64,000 nt of DNA from Chryseobacterium tagetis (GCF_016735585.2 NZ_JAERSE020000002.1:124001-188000); one strand, 5' to 3'; positions 42,860-53,029 are shown, numbered from the stretch's first letter. Notes: generated by a model not told the origin, from the letters alone. Translations and numbers: made by a program.

Positions 42860-43228
42860 TTAAAGTACTTCAGGAGCTAATGAAATGATTTTCATATATT
42901 CTTTGTCTCTCAACTCACGAGCAACTGGTCCGAAAACACGAGTTCCTCTCATTTCTCCCGCTGCGTTTAGTAATACACAAGCATTGTCTTCGAATTTGAT
43001 GTATGAACCATCTTTTCTTCTAACTGCTTTTTTAGTTCTTACTACTACAGCTTTAGATACCTGACCTTTTTTAGCGTTTCCTGATGGTGTAGAATCTTTG
43101 ATAGTAACAACGATTTTATCACCAACTGAAGCATATCTTCTTCTGGTTCCTCCCAGAACTCTGATAACCAATACCTCTTTAGCACCTGTGTTATCAGCAA
43201 CTTTTAATCTTGATTCTGTTTGTAACAT
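42860..43228 (-). CDS. rplN: 50S ribosomal protein L14
   Basis: A 122-residue protein at the subunit interface that forms an intersubunit bridge. It begins [27 protein letters not shown] and ends [29 protein letters not shown], with the conserved [25 protein letters not shown] in the middle. Normal length. It lies 2 bp after rpsQ and 19 bp before rplX. Confidence 0.98.
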   Translation of the reverse strand: MLQTESRLKVADNTGAKEVLVIRVLGGTRRRYASVGDKIVVTIKDSTPSGNAKKGQVSKAVVVRTKKAVRRKDGSYIKFEDNACVLLNAAGEMRGTRVFGPVARELRDKEYMKIISLAPEVL

Positions 43229-43230
43229 TA

Positions 43231-43485
43231 TTACTTAGCTTTTTCAATGATTCTTACTAATCTCCATCTTTTGTTCTTGCTCAAAGGTCTAGTTTCAGAA
43301 ATTAAAACTGTATCTCCTTCGTTACATTCGTTGTTCTCGTCGTGTGCAGTATATTTTTTCGTTTTCAATACGAATTTACCATACATCGGGTGCTTGATTC
43401 TCATCGTTTCACTAACAACAATAGTCTTTTCCATTTTATTGCTGGAAACCACTCCGATTCTTTCTTTTCTTAAATTTCTATCCAT
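43231..43485 (-). CDS. rpsQ: 30S ribosomal protein S17
   Basis: An 84-residue OB-fold protein that binds the 5' domain of 16S rRNA early in assembly. It begins [49 protein letters not shown] and continues [23 protein letters not shown], all standard. The length equals E. coli. It lies 12 bp after rpmC and 2 bp before rplN. Confidence 0.98.
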   Translation of the reverse strand: MDRNLRKERIGVVSSNKMEKTIVVSETMRIKHPMYGKFVLKTKKYTAHDENNECNEGDTVLISETRPLSKNKRWRLVRIIEKAK

Positions 43486-43497
43486 TGTAAAATGAAA

Positions 43498-43692
43498 TTA
43501 TTGTTTGTTAGTTAACTCTGTGTTTAATCTTGCGATTGTCTTTCTCAAATCTCTGATTTGAATCGGGTTTTCAACTGGGCTGATTTTGTGAGCCAATTTC
43601 AATTTTTGGTATTGAGCTTTAGCTTCAGTCAACTGAGTTTGAATATCTCCCGCGCTTAAATTTTTAATATCAGCTTTTTTCATTGTATTCAA
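43498..43692 (-). CDS. rpmC: 50S ribosomal protein L29
   Basis: A 64-residue two-helix hairpin protein near the polypeptide exit. The start MKKADIKNLSAGDIQTQLTEAKAQYQKLKLAHKISP and the second helix IRDLRKTIARLNTEL match L29, and the length is normal (E. coli 63). The frame includes MNT before MKK; the start at the second Met (position 43683) is equally possible. It follows rplP after 3 bp. Confidence 0.95.
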   Translation of the reverse strand: MNTMKKADIKNLSAGDIQTQLTEAKAQYQKLKLAHKISPVENPIQIRDLRKTIARLNTELTNKQ

Positions 43693-43695
43693 AGA

Positions 43696-44121
43696 TTATA
43701 GAGGTTTAACAAAATCGTTAGCAACTACGAATTTAGTAACTACTGGTAATTTCTGTGCCGCAAGTCTAAGAGCTTCTTTCGCTACTTCGTAAGGAACTCC
43801 ACCGATTTCGAACATAATTTTACCTGGTTTTACTACAGCTACCCAATATTCCACAGCACCTTTACCTTTACCCATACGTACTTCCGCAGGTTTTTTAGTA
43901 ATTGGCTTATCTGGGAAGATTTTGATCCATAGCTGACCTTCTCTCTTCATATATCTTGTCGCAGCAATACGAGCCGCTTCAATTTGTCGTGCAGTGATCC
44001 AAGCACCTTCTGTTGCTTTGATTCCGAAAGTTCCATAAGCAAGTTGATTACCTCTCTGAGCAATCCCCTTCATCTTCATCTTATGTACTCTACGGAACTT
44101 GGTTCTTTTTGGTTGTAACAT
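43696..44121 (-). CDS. rplP: 50S ribosomal protein L16
   Basis: A 141-residue protein at the A-site side of the large subunit. It begins [36 protein letters not shown] and has [48 protein letters not shown], the loop near the peptidyl-transferase centre. Length is near normal (E. coli 136). It is separated from rpsC by 90 bp containing a tandem 7-bp repeat, whereas these two genes are usually tightly packed. Confidence 0.98.
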   Translation of the reverse strand: MLQPKRTKFRRVHKMKMKGIAQRGNQLAYGTFGIKATEGAWITARQIEAARIAATRYMKREGQLWIKIFPDKPITKKPAEVRMGKGKGAVEYWVAVVKPGKIMFEIGGVPYEVAKEALRLAAQKLPVVTKFVVANDFVKPL

Positions 44122-44127
44122 AATTTT

Positions 44128-44163
44128 CTAAATTTTAGATTTTAGATTTTAGATTTTAGATTT
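44128..44163. repeat. Tandem 7-bp repeat (ATTTTAG) in the rplP-rpsC gap
   Basis: The unit ATTTTAG recurs four to five times without interruption from about 44130. The rest of the gap (to 44211) is AT-rich with two partial copies (for example GATCTAAAATTT). The element lies in the untranslated stretch between rpsC and rplP in the ribosomal transcript; the same TTTTAGATTTTAG string is seen near 4.15 kb. Confidence 0.75.
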
Positions 44164-44211
44164 TAAAAAAGTAACGGCAATTTAAAATTCAAAATTTACG
44201 ATCTAAAATTT

Positions 44212-44949
44212 TTAATTATTATTGTTTCTTCTTGGTTTTCTGTTGTCTCTATCGCCTCTCTCTCTGTTTCCTCCTCCTGATGGCCCTTTCTTCTGTTGTC
44301 CCACTAGTGGAGAAAGTTCTCTTTTACCGTAAACTTCTCCTTTCATGATCCAAACTTTAACTCCTAACTTACCGTACTGAGTTAATGCTTCACCGATATG
44401 GTAATCGATATCTGCTCTGAAAGTAGACAATGGGATTCTTCCTTCTTTGAAAGATTCTGATCTTGCCATTTCAGCACCGTTCAATCTTCCTGAGATTTGA
44501 ACTTTGATACCTTCAGCACCCATTCTCATTGTACCTGCCATAGCCATTTTAACAGCTCTTCTGTAAGAGATTCTGTTTTCAATTTGCTTAGCAATGCTAT
44601 CAGCTACCAATACTGCATCTAGTTCAGGTCTTTTGATTTCGAAAATGTTGATTTGAATATCCTTACCTGTAAGTTTTTTCAATTCTTCTTTCAATTTATC
44701 AACTTCCTGACCTCCTTTACCGATGATAAGTCCCGGTCTAGCAGTAGTGATTGTAACTGTAACTAATTTAAGTGTTCTTTCAATATAAATTTTTGAAATA
44801 CCACCTTTAGATAATCTAGCTTCAAGGTATCTTCTGATTTTGTAGTCTTCAGCGATTCTGTCTCCATAATCGTTTCCACCGAACCAGTTAGAATCCCATC
44901 CTCTGATGATACCTAATCTATTACCAATTGGATTTGTCTTCTGTCCCAT
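44212..44949 (-). CDS. rpsC: 30S ribosomal protein S3
   Basis: A 245-residue protein at the mRNA entry site with helicase-related function. It starts [32 protein letters not shown], has the KH domain with [20 protein letters not shown], and ends the core at [23 protein letters not shown] residues. The last about 30 residues form a Gly/Arg/Asn-rich tail ([21 protein letters not shown]), common in Bacteroidota. Slightly longer than in E. coli (233). It starts 7 bp after rplV and precedes rplP by a 90-bp gap. Confidence 0.98.
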   Translation of the reverse strand: MGQKTNPIGNRLGIIRGWDSNWFGGNDYGDRIAEDYKIRRYLEARLSKGGISKIYIERTLKLVTVTITTARPGLIIGKGGQEVDKLKEELKKLTGKDIQINIFEIKRPELDAVLVADSIAKQIENRISYRRAVKMAMAGTMRMGAEGIKVQISGRLNGAEMARSESFKEGRIPLSTFRADIDYHIGEALTQYGKLGVKVWIMKGEVYGKRELSPLVGQQKKGPSGGGNRERGDRDNRKPRRNNNN

Positions 44950-44956
44950 ACCTTGA

Positions 44957-45355
44957 TTATTTTTCTTTTGTACCTAAGATTAGTGTAATGTGGTTTGATC
45001 TTTTTCTGATTCTATAACCTCTTCCTTGTGGAGCTGGTCTTAGTCTCTTCAATTGTCTTGCACTGTCTACAAAAATTTCTTTAACGATAAGGTTTGCCTC
45101 TTCAATATCAGCACCTTCGTTTTTCGCTTGCCAGTTTGCCATTGCAGAAAGTAAAACTTTCTCCAATTTGTTTGAAGCGTCTTTTTTAGAATATTTTAGA
45201 ATGTATAAAGCTTTGTCTACTTCTACTCCTCTGATGATATCAGCTACTAATCTCATTTTTCTTGGAGAAGACGGGCAATCATTATGTAATGCTTTTACTA
45301 CATCTTGATTTGTTAATTTACGTGCTAATGCACTTTCTCTTTTTCTTGATCCCAT
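44957..45355 (-). CDS. rplV: 50S ribosomal protein L22
   Basis: A 132-residue protein whose long beta-hairpin lines the exit tunnel. After an N-terminal extension of about 20 residues ([18 protein letters not shown]) the core follows: [45 protein letters not shown] and the hairpin [25 protein letters not shown]. coli L22 has 110 residues. The macrolide-sensitive hairpin tip looks normal. It lies 2 bp after rpsS and 7 bp before rpsC. Confidence 0.97.
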   Translation of the reverse strand: MGSRKRESALARKLTNQDVVKALHNDCPSSPRKMRLVADIIRGVEVDKALYILKYSKKDASNKLEKVLLSAMANWQAKNEGADIEEANLIVKEIFVDSARQLKRLRPAPQGRGYRIRKRSNHITLILGTKEK

Positions 45356-45357
45356 GA

Positions 45358-45636
45358 TTATCTGCTTCCTTTGTTTTTGTTACCACCATGACCTCTGAAA
45401 GATCTTGTTGGAGAAAATTCGCCTAACTTGTGACCTACCATGTTTTCTGTAACATAAACTGGAATAAAAGATTTCCCGTTGTGTACAGCAATAGTTTGCC
45501 CTACGAAGTCTGGAGAGATCATCGATGCTCTAGACCAAGTTTTGATAACTGTTTTCTTGTTAGCTTCTATATTTGCCTGAACCTTCTTATCTAAAGTATG
45601 ATGAATGAACGGTCCTTTCTTAAGTGATCTTGCCAT
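45358..45636 (-). CDS. rpsS: 30S ribosomal protein S19
   Basis: A 92-residue head protein near the A-site tRNA. It begins [20 protein letters not shown] and has [53 protein letters not shown], all conserved. Same length as E. coli. It lies 2 bp after rplB and 2 bp before rplV. Confidence 0.98.
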   Translation of the reverse strand: MARSLKKGPFIHHTLDKKVQANIEANKKTVIKTWSRASMISPDFVGQTIAVHNGKSFIPVYVTENMVGHKLGEFSPTRSFRGHGGNKNKGSR

Positions 45637-45638
45637 AA

Positions 45639-46460
45639 TTATTTTCTTTTAGATACGATGTAACGGTTAGACACTTTGTTTTTCTTTCTAGTTTTGTAAC
45701 CTTTAGATGGTTTACCGTTTCTAGATCTTGGGTGACCTCCAGAAGAACGTCCTTCACCACCTCCCATTGGGTGATCTACAGGGTTCATTACAACTGCTCT
45801 TGTTCTAGGTCTTCTACCTAACCATCTGCTTCTACCAGCCTTACCTGATACAGTTAATTGGTGATCAGAGTTAGAAACTGAACCAATCATTGCATAACAT
45901 TCAGTAAGGATCATTCTAGATTCTCCTGAAGGCAACTTGATGATTGCATATTTTCCGTCTCTTGAAGTCAATTGAGCTGAAGAACCAGCACTTCTTGCTA
46001 AAATAGCACCTTGACCTGGCTTCATTTCAACACAAGAAATTACAGTACCTAATGGAATGTTTTTCAACTTCATTGCGTTCCCTACATTTGGTTCTACGCT
46101 TTCACCAGAAATTACTTTCTGATCAACTTTGATACCGTTTGGAGCGATGATATATCTCTTCTCTCCGTCTGCGTACTCTAATAAAGCGATAAATGCAGTT
46201 CTGTTTGGATCATACTCTACAGATTTTACAGTTGCTTCAACGTTTGCTTTGTTTCTTTTGAAGTCAATAATTCTGTATTTCTTTTTGTGTCCACCTCCGG
46301 TGTAACGCATGGTCATTTTACCTGTTTGGTTACGTCCACCTGACTTTTTAATACCAACTGTTAGAGATTTCTCTGGTTTGTTGGTAGTAATTTCCTCAAA
46401 ATTGTTTACAATTCTGAATCTCTGTCCCGGGGTGATAGGTTTTAATTTTCTAACAGACAT
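45639..46460 (-). CDS. rplB: 50S ribosomal protein L2
   Basis: A 273-residue protein required for subunit joining and the peptidyl-transferase centre. The segments [29 protein letters not shown] and, near the C-terminus, [37 protein letters not shown] with the critical His in [11 protein letters not shown] are intact. The length equals E. coli. It follows rplW after 22 bp and precedes rpsS by 2 bp. Confidence 0.98.
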   Translation of the reverse strand: MSVRKLKPITPGQRFRIVNNFEEITTNKPEKSLTVGIKKSGGRNQTGKMTMRYTGGGHKKKYRIIDFKRNKANVEATVKSVEYDPNRTAFIALLEYADGEKRYIIAPNGIKVDQKVISGESVEPNVGNAMKLKNIPLGTVISCVEMKPGQGAILARSAGSSAQLTSRDGKYAIIKLPSGESRMILTECYAMIGSVSNSDHQLTVSGKAGRSRWLGRRPRTRAVVMNPVDHPMGGGEGRSSGGHPRSRNGKPSKGYKTRKKNKVSNRYIVSKRK

Positions 46461-46482
46461 TACTATTATTTATAATTAATAA

Positions 46483-46773
46483 TTAATTTACAGCAAAAAT
46501 ATCGATAACCTCACCTTCAGCAAGTTTGATTACCGCTTTTTTCAATTTGTTTGTCTTTCCTACTTGAAGACCTTTTTTAGTGTATTTCGAAGAAACCTTC
46601 GGAGCATAAATCATTGTGTTAACGTCTGCTACTTTTACACCGTAAGCTGCTTCAACAGCCTTTTTGATCTCGATTTTATTCGCCTTAGTGTTTACTAAGA
46701 AAGAATAAGAACCTCTTAAATCTGTAAGGTAATTAGCCTTTTCTGAGATAACTGGTTTAATAATAACTGACAT
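46483..46773 (-). CDS. rplW: 50S ribosomal protein L23
   Basis: A 96-residue protein at the tunnel exit that docks trigger factor and the signal recognition particle. It begins SVIIKPVISEKANYLTDLRGSYSFLVNTKANKIEIKKAVEAAYGVKVADVNTMI, all typical, including the Glu of the ISEKA segment near the docking site. Normal length (E. coli 100). It follows rplD after 3 bp. Confidence 0.98.
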   Translation of the reverse strand: MSVIIKPVISEKANYLTDLRGSYSFLVNTKANKIEIKKAVEAAYGVKVADVNTMIYAPKVSSKYTKKGLQVGKTNKLKKAVIKLAEGEVIDIFAVN

Positions 46774-46776
46774 GAT

Positions 46777-47406
46777 TTATTTCTTTAAATTTTCCTGGAA
46801 TTTTTCAACTGCACCTTCGAAGAATACAATCTCACCTGCATTTACTAAGTCATAAGAACTTACTTCGTTGAAGTTCATTACTTTAGTTTTAGGTAAGTTT
46901 CTTGAAGACAAATACACATTCTTGTTAGCTTCAGGAAGAATGAATAAAGATTTTTTACCGTTCAATGTCAATGCATCTAACAAAGTAATGAAATCTTTAG
47001 TCTTAGGAGCGTTTAAGCTCACATCTTCTAAAACTTTGATGCTGTTGTCTCTCATTTTCTGAGATAAAACAGATTTCTTAGCCAATCTCTTAAGAGCTTT
47101 GTTCAATTTGAATCTGTAGTCTCTTGGTTTTGGTCCGAATACTCTACCTCCACCTCTGAAAGTTGGAGATTTAATATCACCATATCTAGCAGAACCAGAT
47201 CCTTTTTGCTTCTTAAGCTTTTTAGTAGAAGCAGTAATTTCGCTTCTTTCTTTTGCTTTATGAGTCCCTTGTCTTTGTGCAGCAAGGTACTGTTTAACTT
47301 CTAAGTAAACCGCGTGCTGATTTGGCTCAATTCCGAATACTGTTTCGTCTAGAGTTACTTTTCTTCCGGTCTCTTTTCCTGATGTATTTAATACTACTAG
47401 TTCCAT
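46777..47406 (-). CDS. rplD: 50S ribosomal protein L4
   Basis: A 209-residue protein with a globular domain and an extended loop lining the exit tunnel. The loop region ([58 protein letters not shown]) is standard. In E. coli L4 represses the S10 operon by acting on the mRNA leader; whether it does so here is unknown. The start overlaps the rplC stop by 10 bp, indicating coupled translation. Normal length. Confidence 0.97.
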   Translation of the reverse strand: MELVVLNTSGKETGRKVTLDETVFGIEPNQHAVYLEVKQYLAAQRQGTHKAKERSEITASTKKLKKQKGSGSARYGDIKSPTFRGGGRVFGPKPRDYRFKLNKALKRLAKKSVLSQKMRDNSIKVLEDVSLNAPKTKDFITLLDALTLNGKKSLFILPEANKNVYLSSRNLPKTKVMNFNEVSSYDLVNAGEIVFFEGAVEKFQENLKK

Positions 47407-48020
47407 TTTCTGATAATTACATAAGAATTTTTAGCTCCCGGAACAGCACCTTTTACTACTAAAAGATTTTGTTCTTGATCCACTTTTAATACTTGAAGGT
47501 TTTGAACAGTTACCTGCTTACCTCCCATTCTTCCAGCCATTCTCATCCCTTTGAATACTCTTGAAGGGTCTGAACCAGCACCGATAGAACCTGGAGCTCT
47601 AAGTCTGTTGTGCTGACCATGAGTTGCCTGCATTACACCTCCAAATCCGTGTCTTTTAACAACACCTTGGAAACCTTTACCTTTAGAAGTTCCAGTTACA
47701 TCTACATATTCACCTTCGATGAATAGATCAACTTTCACTTCCTCTCCTACTTTAGCTTCAGTAAACCCATCGTGGAATTCTACTAATTTAGCTTTAGGAG
47801 CAGAACCAGCCTTTTTGAAATGACCAGCTAACGCTTTACCAACGTTCTTCTCACTCTTGTCATCGAAACCTAATTGAACAGCTGCATAACCGTCAACTTC
47901 TAAGGTTCTGACCTGTAAAATCGAGCATGGACCTGCTTGAATAACTGTACAAGGAATGTTTTTTCCTTCTTCGTTAAACAAAGATGTCATACCGATTTTT
48001 TTACCAATAATACCTGACAT
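47397..48020 (-). CDS. rplC: 50S ribosomal protein L3
   Basis: A 207-residue protein that reaches the peptidyl-transferase centre. It begins [32 protein letters not shown] and has [64 protein letters not shown], including the Gln that is methylated in E. coli. It is the first gene of this transcription unit, because rpsJ, usually just upstream, is in the str operon 12.6 kb away. A promoter and a leader of about 100 nt precede it. Confidence 0.98.
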   Translation of the reverse strand: MSGIIGKKIGMTSLFNEEGKNIPCTVIQAGPCSILQVRTLEVDGYAAVQLGFDDKSEKNVGKALAGHFKKAGSAPKAKLVEFHDGFTEAKVGEEVKVDLFIEGEYVDVTGTSKGKGFQGVVKRHGFGGVMQATHGQHNRLRAPGSIGAGSDPSRVFKGMRMAGRMGGKQVTVQNLQVLKVDQEQNLLVVKGAVPGAKNSYVIIRKWN

Positions 48021-48075
48021 TGTTTATGTTATAATAAAATTTATCCTTTATTTATCACCATTTTTAAGGAGTCTG

Positions 48076-48111
48076 AAGTAATTTCTACTTTTGATATAGG
48101 CATACTACGCC
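48076..48111 (-). promoter_or_regulatory. Leader RNA of the S10-spc-alpha operon with two hairpins
   Basis: The transcript expected from the promoter at 48127-48157 has about 100 nt before rplC. Two hairpins can be drawn in it: GGCGUAGUAUGCC (48099-48111, 5 bp with one G-U) and AAGUA-GAAAU-UACUU (48076-48090, 5 bp). Stems are short, so a regulatory role, for example in autoregulation by a ribosomal protein, is only a possibility. Confidence 0.35.
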
Positions 48112-48126
48112 CCTAAAATGAGTGTG

Positions 48127-48157
48127 CAAATGTATGAATAATTTTGAAACCTACAAA
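48127..48157 (-). promoter_or_regulatory. Promoter of the S10-spc-alpha ribosomal operon
   Basis: On the minus strand TTTG (48154-48157) and TACATTTG (48127-48134) are 19 bp apart, an exact match to the Bacteroidota -33/-7 pattern. Transcription would begin near 48122. Confidence 0.8.
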
Positions 48158-48271
48158 TATTTACAACAAAATATTTTGATTTTTAATCAATTAGGTAATT
48201 TTAGGAAAATTGAGGCTGAATTTTAGTGAAAATATTTTTGAATTACGGAAAATTTAAAAATGAGTTGATTT

Positions 48272-49036
48272 TTATTTAACAATTACACTTACTCCAATTT
48301 CTTCAAGATTATTTTTATCTTCTTCTAAAATGTCATTATCTGTAATCAGATAATCGATTTTATCCAGATCGGCAATTTTACCGAAACCTTTTTTATTTAA
48401 CTTGGAAGAGTCTGCAAGAATGACAACCTTATCAGAACACTCGATCATCAGTTGATTCAAATGTGCTTCTGCAGCATTGGATGTGCTGATCCCGAAATCC
48501 ATATCGATTCCGTCAACCCCAAGAAATAATTTATTACACGAAAACTGTTTCAGAATAGTTTCAGAAATAGAACCAACAATCGAAGTTGAGCTTTTTCTTA
48601 CTTCACCTCCCAGTTGTATAATATTAATGTTAGGATTATTACAAAGCTCAATTGCAACACGCAAAGAAGAAGTCAAAACAGTAAGCGGACCAAAATTGAC
48701 AAGCATTCTTGCCAAATAATGCATTGTTGTTCCGGAAGCCAGAATAATACAGTCATTTTCCTGAATTAAAGACAAAGCCCCTTTCGCAATATTCTGTTTC
48801 GCTTCTACATTGATACTTTCTTTCTCATCAACATTTTTTTCATAAGCATATCTTACATGCTTACTTGCTCCCCCATGATTTCGGAAAAGCAGCCCTAAAC
48901 TTTCAAGATAGTTTAGATCCTTTCGAATTGTAACAGACGAAACATTAAACTTCTCACACAAATCCTGCACAAGAACATGATCATTATGATCCAGTTCCTT
49001 CAATATATCATTGTGTCTAGGCAGTAATTTTTCCAT
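48272..49036 (-). CDS. glpR: DeoR/GlpR-family transcriptional regulator
   Basis: About 254 residues from the ATG at 49036 (MEKLLPRHNDILKELDHNDHVLVQDLCEKFNVSSVTIRKDLNYLE). Longer starts (49051, 49063) would place the -7 element inside the gene. The N-terminal DeoR-type winged helix-turn-helix is followed by a sugar-phosphate-binding domain of the phosphosugar isomerase-like type (CIILASGTTMHYLARML, NKLFLGVDGIDMDFGISTSNAAEAHLNQLMIECSDKVVILADSSKLNKKGFG). It faces glpD across a region with repeated AAACGAAAC motifs, so it is probably the repressor of the glycerol genes and of itself, released by glycerol 3-phosphate. The symbol rests on context. Confidence 0.87.
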   Translation of the reverse strand: MEKLLPRHNDILKELDHNDHVLVQDLCEKFNVSSVTIRKDLNYLESLGLLFRNHGGASKHVRYAYEKNVDEKESINVEAKQNIAKGALSLIQENDCIILASGTTMHYLARMLVNFGPLTVLTSSLRVAIELCNNPNINIIQLGGEVRKSSTSIVGSISETILKQFSCNKLFLGVDGIDMDFGISTSNAAEAHLNQLMIECSDKVVILADSSKLNKKGFGKIADLDKIDYLITDNDILEEDKNNLEEIGVSVIVK

Positions 49037-49039
49037 TTT

Positions 49040-49163
49040 GTTTCGTTTCATCAAAAATACCATTTTTATTTTGATTCGAAAAATTTCATTTATTTTCTTT
49101 TTGGTTTCGTTTTTAATTTATACATTTGAAAACGAAACATAACGAAATATTATGAAACGAAAC
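49040..49163. promoter_or_regulatory. Repeated AAACGAAAC operators and divergent promoters of glpR and glpD
   Basis: AAACGAAAC occurs on the minus strand at 49040-49048 and 49104-49112 and on the plus strand at 49130-49138 and 49155-49163, with a partial AACGAAAT at 49141-49148. The glpD promoter is TTTG (49100-49103), 17 bp, TACATTTG (49121-49128); its start of transcription falls within the motif at 49130. The glpR -7 element is TATTTTTG (minus, 49052-49059), with the motif at 49040-49048 over its start. TTTCGTTT-type repeats are typical of DeoR-family operators such as that of E. coli AgaR. Confidence 0.7.
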
Positions 49164-50741
49164 GAAGAACTCAGCAAATTAACAACCGTCAAAGAATGGG
49201 ATTTCATTATAATAGGTGGTGGAGCGAGTGGTTTAGGTTCGGCATTAGATGCTACAAGCAGAGGATTTAAAACGTTACTGTTGGAGTCGCATGACTTTGC
49301 GAAAGCAACTTCCAGCAGAAGTACCAAATTGGTACACGGAGGAGTACGATATTTAGCACAGGGAGATATTGGCTTGGTAAAAGAAGCATTGAAAGAGAGA
49401 GGTTTACTGGCAAAAAACGCAGCACATGTTGTTAAAAACCAATCTTTTATTATTCCAAACTATACTTGGTGGGGAGGAATTTATTATAAAATAGGACTTT
49501 CCGTTTATGATTTCCTTGCCGGAAAACTAAGTTTAGGAAGAACAAAATATATCAGCAAATCGAAAACCGTTGAAAAACTTCCTACTATAGAACAAAAAGG
49601 TTTGGCAAGCGGAGTGGTCTACCAGGACGGACAGTTTGATGATGCAAGACTGGCCATCAATTTAGCACAAACAATTACTGAAAAAGGAGGAACTGTAGTT
49701 AATTACATTAAAGTGATTAATTTAATTAAAAACGATTCCAATATAATAACAGGAGTTGTTGCAGAAGACCAGTTCACGAAAGAGCAGTTCGAAATCAAAA
49801 CGAAAGTAGTTATCAACGCAACAGGAGTTTTCACGAATGATATATTAAATATGAATAATCCGAAACACGGAAAATTCGTAGTTCCGAGTCAGGGAATTCA
49901 TTTGGTTTTGGATAAATCTTTCTTAAAAAGCGACGACGCAATCATGATTCCGAAAACATCAGACGGAAGAGTTTTATTTGTCGTTCCGTGGCATGACCGA
50001 GCTTTGGTAGGAACAACCGATACGTTATTGGAAAGCGAAAGTTTCGAACCGAGAGCTTTGGAAGATGAAATTAAATTCGTTTTAAATACAGCAAGACAAT
50101 ATTTAGCTAAAAAACCAACTCGCGAAGATGTTAAATCTGTTTTCGCAGGACTTCGGCCTCTTGCTGCTCCAAAAGACGGAAGCAAAAGCACAAAAGAAGT
50201 TTCGAGAAGTCATAAAGTCGTAACTTCCGACACCGGATTGGTTTCCATTATCGGAGGAAAGTGGACAACTTATCGTAAGATGGCAGAAGATACCATTGAT
50301 AAGGCAATGCAAGTTCACAACTTAGGAACTACCACTTCTAAAACAGAACATCTTTCGATTCATGGAAATGTGAAACCGGAAACTGTTGACAGAACCAATC
50401 ATCTGTATGTATACGGTGCAGATATTCCCGAAATCAAAAAACTACAGCAGAGCAATCCTGAATTTTCAGAAAAGATACATCCTGATCATCCATTCACAGT
50501 CGCGGAAGCAATTTGGGCTATCCGAAGCGAAATGGCACAAACCATTGAAGATATTTTAGCACGAAGAGTCCGACTTTTATTTTTAGATGCAAGAGCAGCA
50601 ATCGACAGTGCGCATAAGATTGCGCTCATCATCGCAAAAGAAAACGGACATTCTGAGGAATGGGCACATGAACAGGAAAATGAGTTTATCGAATTGGCGA
50701 GAGGATATTTATTGACTCCTTACTCTCCAAGATCCATTTAA
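49152..50741 (+). CDS. glpD: Glycerol-3-phosphate dehydrogenase (FAD-dependent)
   Basis: A 529-residue membrane-associated flavoenzyme that oxidises glycerol 3-phosphate to dihydroxyacetone phosphate and feeds electrons to the quinone pool. The FAD-binding motif is [27 protein letters not shown] (about 20-45); [21 protein letters not shown] (about 57-77) is the second family signature. Further blocks are [20 protein letters not shown] and [22 protein letters not shown] [14 protein letters not shown]. The C-terminal domain is normal. It opens the glpD-glpK-glpF-porin operon; glpK follows after 19 bp. Putative GlpR operators overlap its transcription start. Confidence 0.96.
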   Translation: MKRNEELSKLTTVKEWDFIIIGGGASGLGSALDATSRGFKTLLLESHDFAKATSSRSTKLVHGGVRYLAQGDIGLVKEALKERGLLAKNAAHVVKNQSFIIPNYTWWGGIYYKIGLSVYDFLAGKLSLGRTKYISKSKTVEKLPTIEQKGLASGVVYQDGQFDDARLAINLAQTITEKGGTVVNYIKVINLIKNDSNIITGVVAEDQFTKEQFEIKTKVVINATGVFTNDILNMNNPKHGKFVVPSQGIHLVLDKSFLKSDDAIMIPKTSDGRVLFVVPWHDRALVGTTDTLLESESFEPRALEDEIKFVLNTARQYLAKKPTREDVKSVFAGLRPLAAPKDGSKSTKEVSRSHKVVTSDTGLVSIIGGKWTTYRKMAEDTIDKAMQVHNLGTTTSKTEHLSIHGNVKPETVDRTNHLYVYGADIPEIKKLQQSNPEFSEKIHPDHPFTVAEAIWAIRSEMAQTIEDILARRVRLLFLDARAAIDSAHKIALIIAKENGHSEEWAHEQENEFIELARGYLLTPYSPRSI

Positions 50742-50760
50742 TCTTAATTACTATCATAGC

Positions 50761-52257
50761 ATGAGTAAAAAGTTAATTCTCGCTCTGGACCAAGGGACAA
50801 CGTCGTCAAGAGCCATTTTATTCAATCACAGCGGAGAAATAGAATATGTTTCTCAGAAAAGTTTTGAACAAATATTTCCTACCCCGGGTTGGGTAGAACA
50901 TGATCCTAATGAAATCTGGTCTTCTCAGGTTTCCGTAGCGGCGGAAGTAATTGCCAAAGCCGGAATTTCCGGAAGAGAAGTTGCCGCCATCGGGATTACT
51001 AATCAGCGTGAAACTACCGTCGTCTGGGATACAGAAACAGGAGAACCTGTTTACAACGCAATTGTATGGCAAGACAGAAGAACCGCGAAATATTGCGACG
51101 AATTAAAAGAACAAGGTCATGCTGAAACCATTAAAGAAAAAACAGGTCTTGTATTGGATGCTTATTTTTCGGCTACTAAACTGAAGTGGATTTTAGACAA
51201 TGTAGAAGGAGCAAGAGAAAAAGCAGAAGCTGGACAACTTTGTTTCGGAACAGTTGATACTTTCTTAGTCTGGAAACTTACACGCGGAAAAATGTTCATT
51301 ACCGATGTTTCGAATGCAAGCAGAACCATGCTTTTGAATATCCATACTTTGGATTGGGACAATGATTTATTGGAATTATTCAATATTCCAAGAGCGATTT
51401 TACCAGAAGTAAAGCAAAGCAGTGAAATCTACGGAGAAACAGCCACTACTCTATTTTCCACAAAAATTCCGATTGCAGGAATTGCAGGAGATCAACAGGC
51501 TGCACTTTTCGGACAAATGTGTACAACTCCCGGAATGGTAAAAAATACGTACGGAACCGGTTGCTTCCTTTTAATGAATACAGGAACTGAAGCCGTTGCA
51601 TCAAAAAACAATTTATTGACAACCGTTGCCTGGAAAATTAATGAAGAAGTCAACTATGCTTTGGAAGGAAGTGTATTTGTAGGCGGAGCCGCAATTCAAT
51701 GGTTGAGAGATGGATTAAAGTTGATTCAGTCGGCAGAAGAAGTAAATGCTTTAGCACAATCCGTAGATGATAATGGCGGTGTTTATTTTGTTCCTGCTCT
51801 CACAGGTTTAGGTGCGCCTCACTGGGATCAGTATGCTCGTGGAACAATCTTTGGCGTAACCCGCGGAACAACAGACGGACACATTGCAAGAGCAACTTTA
51901 GAAGGAATTGCCTTTCAGGTTTATGATATTGTAAAATCAATGGAAGCAGATTCCGGAAGAGAAAGTTTGGAATTAAGAGTTGATGGCGGAGCCTCTGCAA
52001 GCGATATTTTAATGCAGATTCAGTCAGATATTTTCGGATTTAAAATTACAAGACCAAAAACATTGGAAACAACTGCGTTGGGAGCTGCTTACCTTGCCGG
52101 ACTTGCCGTTGGATATTGGGAAAGTATTGATGAAATTCAGTCTCAATGGATCGTTGATAAAGATTTTCATCCACAATTGGAAAGAGAAGCAGTTGATAAA
52201 ATGGTCAACACCTGGAACAAAGCGGTTCAACGCTCTCAAAACTGGATTGAAGATTAA
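50761..52257 (+). CDS. glpK: Glycerol kinase
   Basis: A 498-residue cytoplasmic FGGY-family kinase that makes glycerol 3-phosphate. The ATP-binding start [21 protein letters not shown], the glycerol-binding residues in [12 protein letters not shown] and WQDRRT, and the C-terminal FGGY signatures [23 protein letters not shown] and [20 protein letters not shown] are all present. Length equals the usual 495-505. It follows glpD after 19 bp and precedes glpF by 25 bp. Trapping glycerol as phosphate drives uptake through GlpF and produces the inducer of the repressor. Confidence 0.98.
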   Translation: MSKKLILALDQGTTSSRAILFNHSGEIEYVSQKSFEQIFPTPGWVEHDPNEIWSSQVSVAAEVIAKAGISGREVAAIGITNQRETTVVWDTETGEPVYNAIVWQDRRTAKYCDELKEQGHAETIKEKTGLVLDAYFSATKLKWILDNVEGAREKAEAGQLCFGTVDTFLVWKLTRGKMFITDVSNASRTMLLNIHTLDWDNDLLELFNIPRAILPEVKQSSEIYGETATTLFSTKIPIAGIAGDQQAALFGQMCTTPGMVKNTYGTGCFLLMNTGTEAVASKNNLLTTVAWKINEEVNYALEGSVFVGGAAIQWLRDGLKLIQSAEEVNALAQSVDDNGGVYFVPALTGLGAPHWDQYARGTIFGVTRGTTDGHIARATLEGIAFQVYDIVKSMEADSGRESLELRVDGGASASDILMQIQSDIFGFKITRPKTLETTALGAAYLAGLAVGYWESIDEIQSQWIVDKDFHPQLEREAVDKMVNTWNKAVQRSQNWIED

Positions 52258-52282
52258 TCATATTTAAAACAAAATTAAAACT

Positions 52283-53014
52283 ATGACTCCATTTGTAGCA
52301 GAAATAATCGGCACCATGCTGATGATACTTTTAGGAAACGGCGTAGTGGCAAACGTTGTTTTGAAAGATACCAAAGGAAATAATTCCGGATGGATCGTGA
52401 TTACGACAGCTTGGGCATTGGCAGTTTTCGTAGGCGTGACGGTTGCTGGACCAGTCAGCGGAGCGCATTTGAATCCGGCAGTGACTTTAGGATTGGCCTT
52501 TGCGGGAAAATTCTCATGGGATCTGGTTCCGACTTATATCGCAGGAGAAATGATTGGTGCGATGTTGGGAGCTTTCCTTGTTTGGTTATTTAATAAAGAT
52601 CATTTTGCCATCACAGAAGATGAAGGTGCAAAATTGGCTTGTTTCAGTACAGGTCCGGCAATTAGAAAACCGCTTTCCAATATCATTAGTGAAATTATCG
52701 GAACTTTCGTTTTGGTATTTGTGATTTTCCATTTTGCAGATCCAAGTGTTACTTTACATAATGATCCTACCGCAAAAATTGGTTTAGGAAGCGTTGGTGC
52801 TTTACCTGTTACCTTTTTGGTTTGGGCAATTGGATTGTCCTTAGGAGGAACAACGGGTTATGCCATCAATCCGGCCAGAGATCTCGGGCCAAGAATTATG
52901 TATGCCATTCTTCCCGTGAAAGGAAGCAGTGATTGGGGATACGCCTGGATTCCAATTGCAGGCCCCATCATCGGAGCCGCTCTTGCAGCATTACTATACT
53001 GCCTTATAACTTAA
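52283..53014 (+). CDS. glpF: Glycerol uptake facilitator (aquaglyceroporin)
   Basis: A 243-residue inner-membrane channel of the MIP family with six helices and two half-helices. Both NPA boxes are present: SGAHLNPAVTLG (about 59-70) and GYAINPARDLGPR (about 192-204). The Asp after the second NPAR is the hallmark of glycerol channels as opposed to water channels. Length is near E. coli GlpF (281), slightly shorter at the C-terminus. It lies between glpK and a putative porin gene that starts 15 bp after its stop. Confidence 0.96.
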   Translation: MTPFVAEIIGTMLMILLGNGVVANVVLKDTKGNNSGWIVITTAWALAVFVGVTVAGPVSGAHLNPAVTLGLAFAGKFSWDLVPTYIAGEMIGAMLGAFLVWLFNKDHFAITEDEGAKLACFSTGPAIRKPLSNIISEIIGTFVLVFVIFHFADPSVTLHNDPTAKIGLGSVGALPVTFLVWAIGLSLGGTTGYAINPARDLGPRIMYAILPVKGSSDWGYAWIPIAGPIIGAALAALLYCLIT

Positions 53015-53029
53015 TCGACAGTTTAAACA

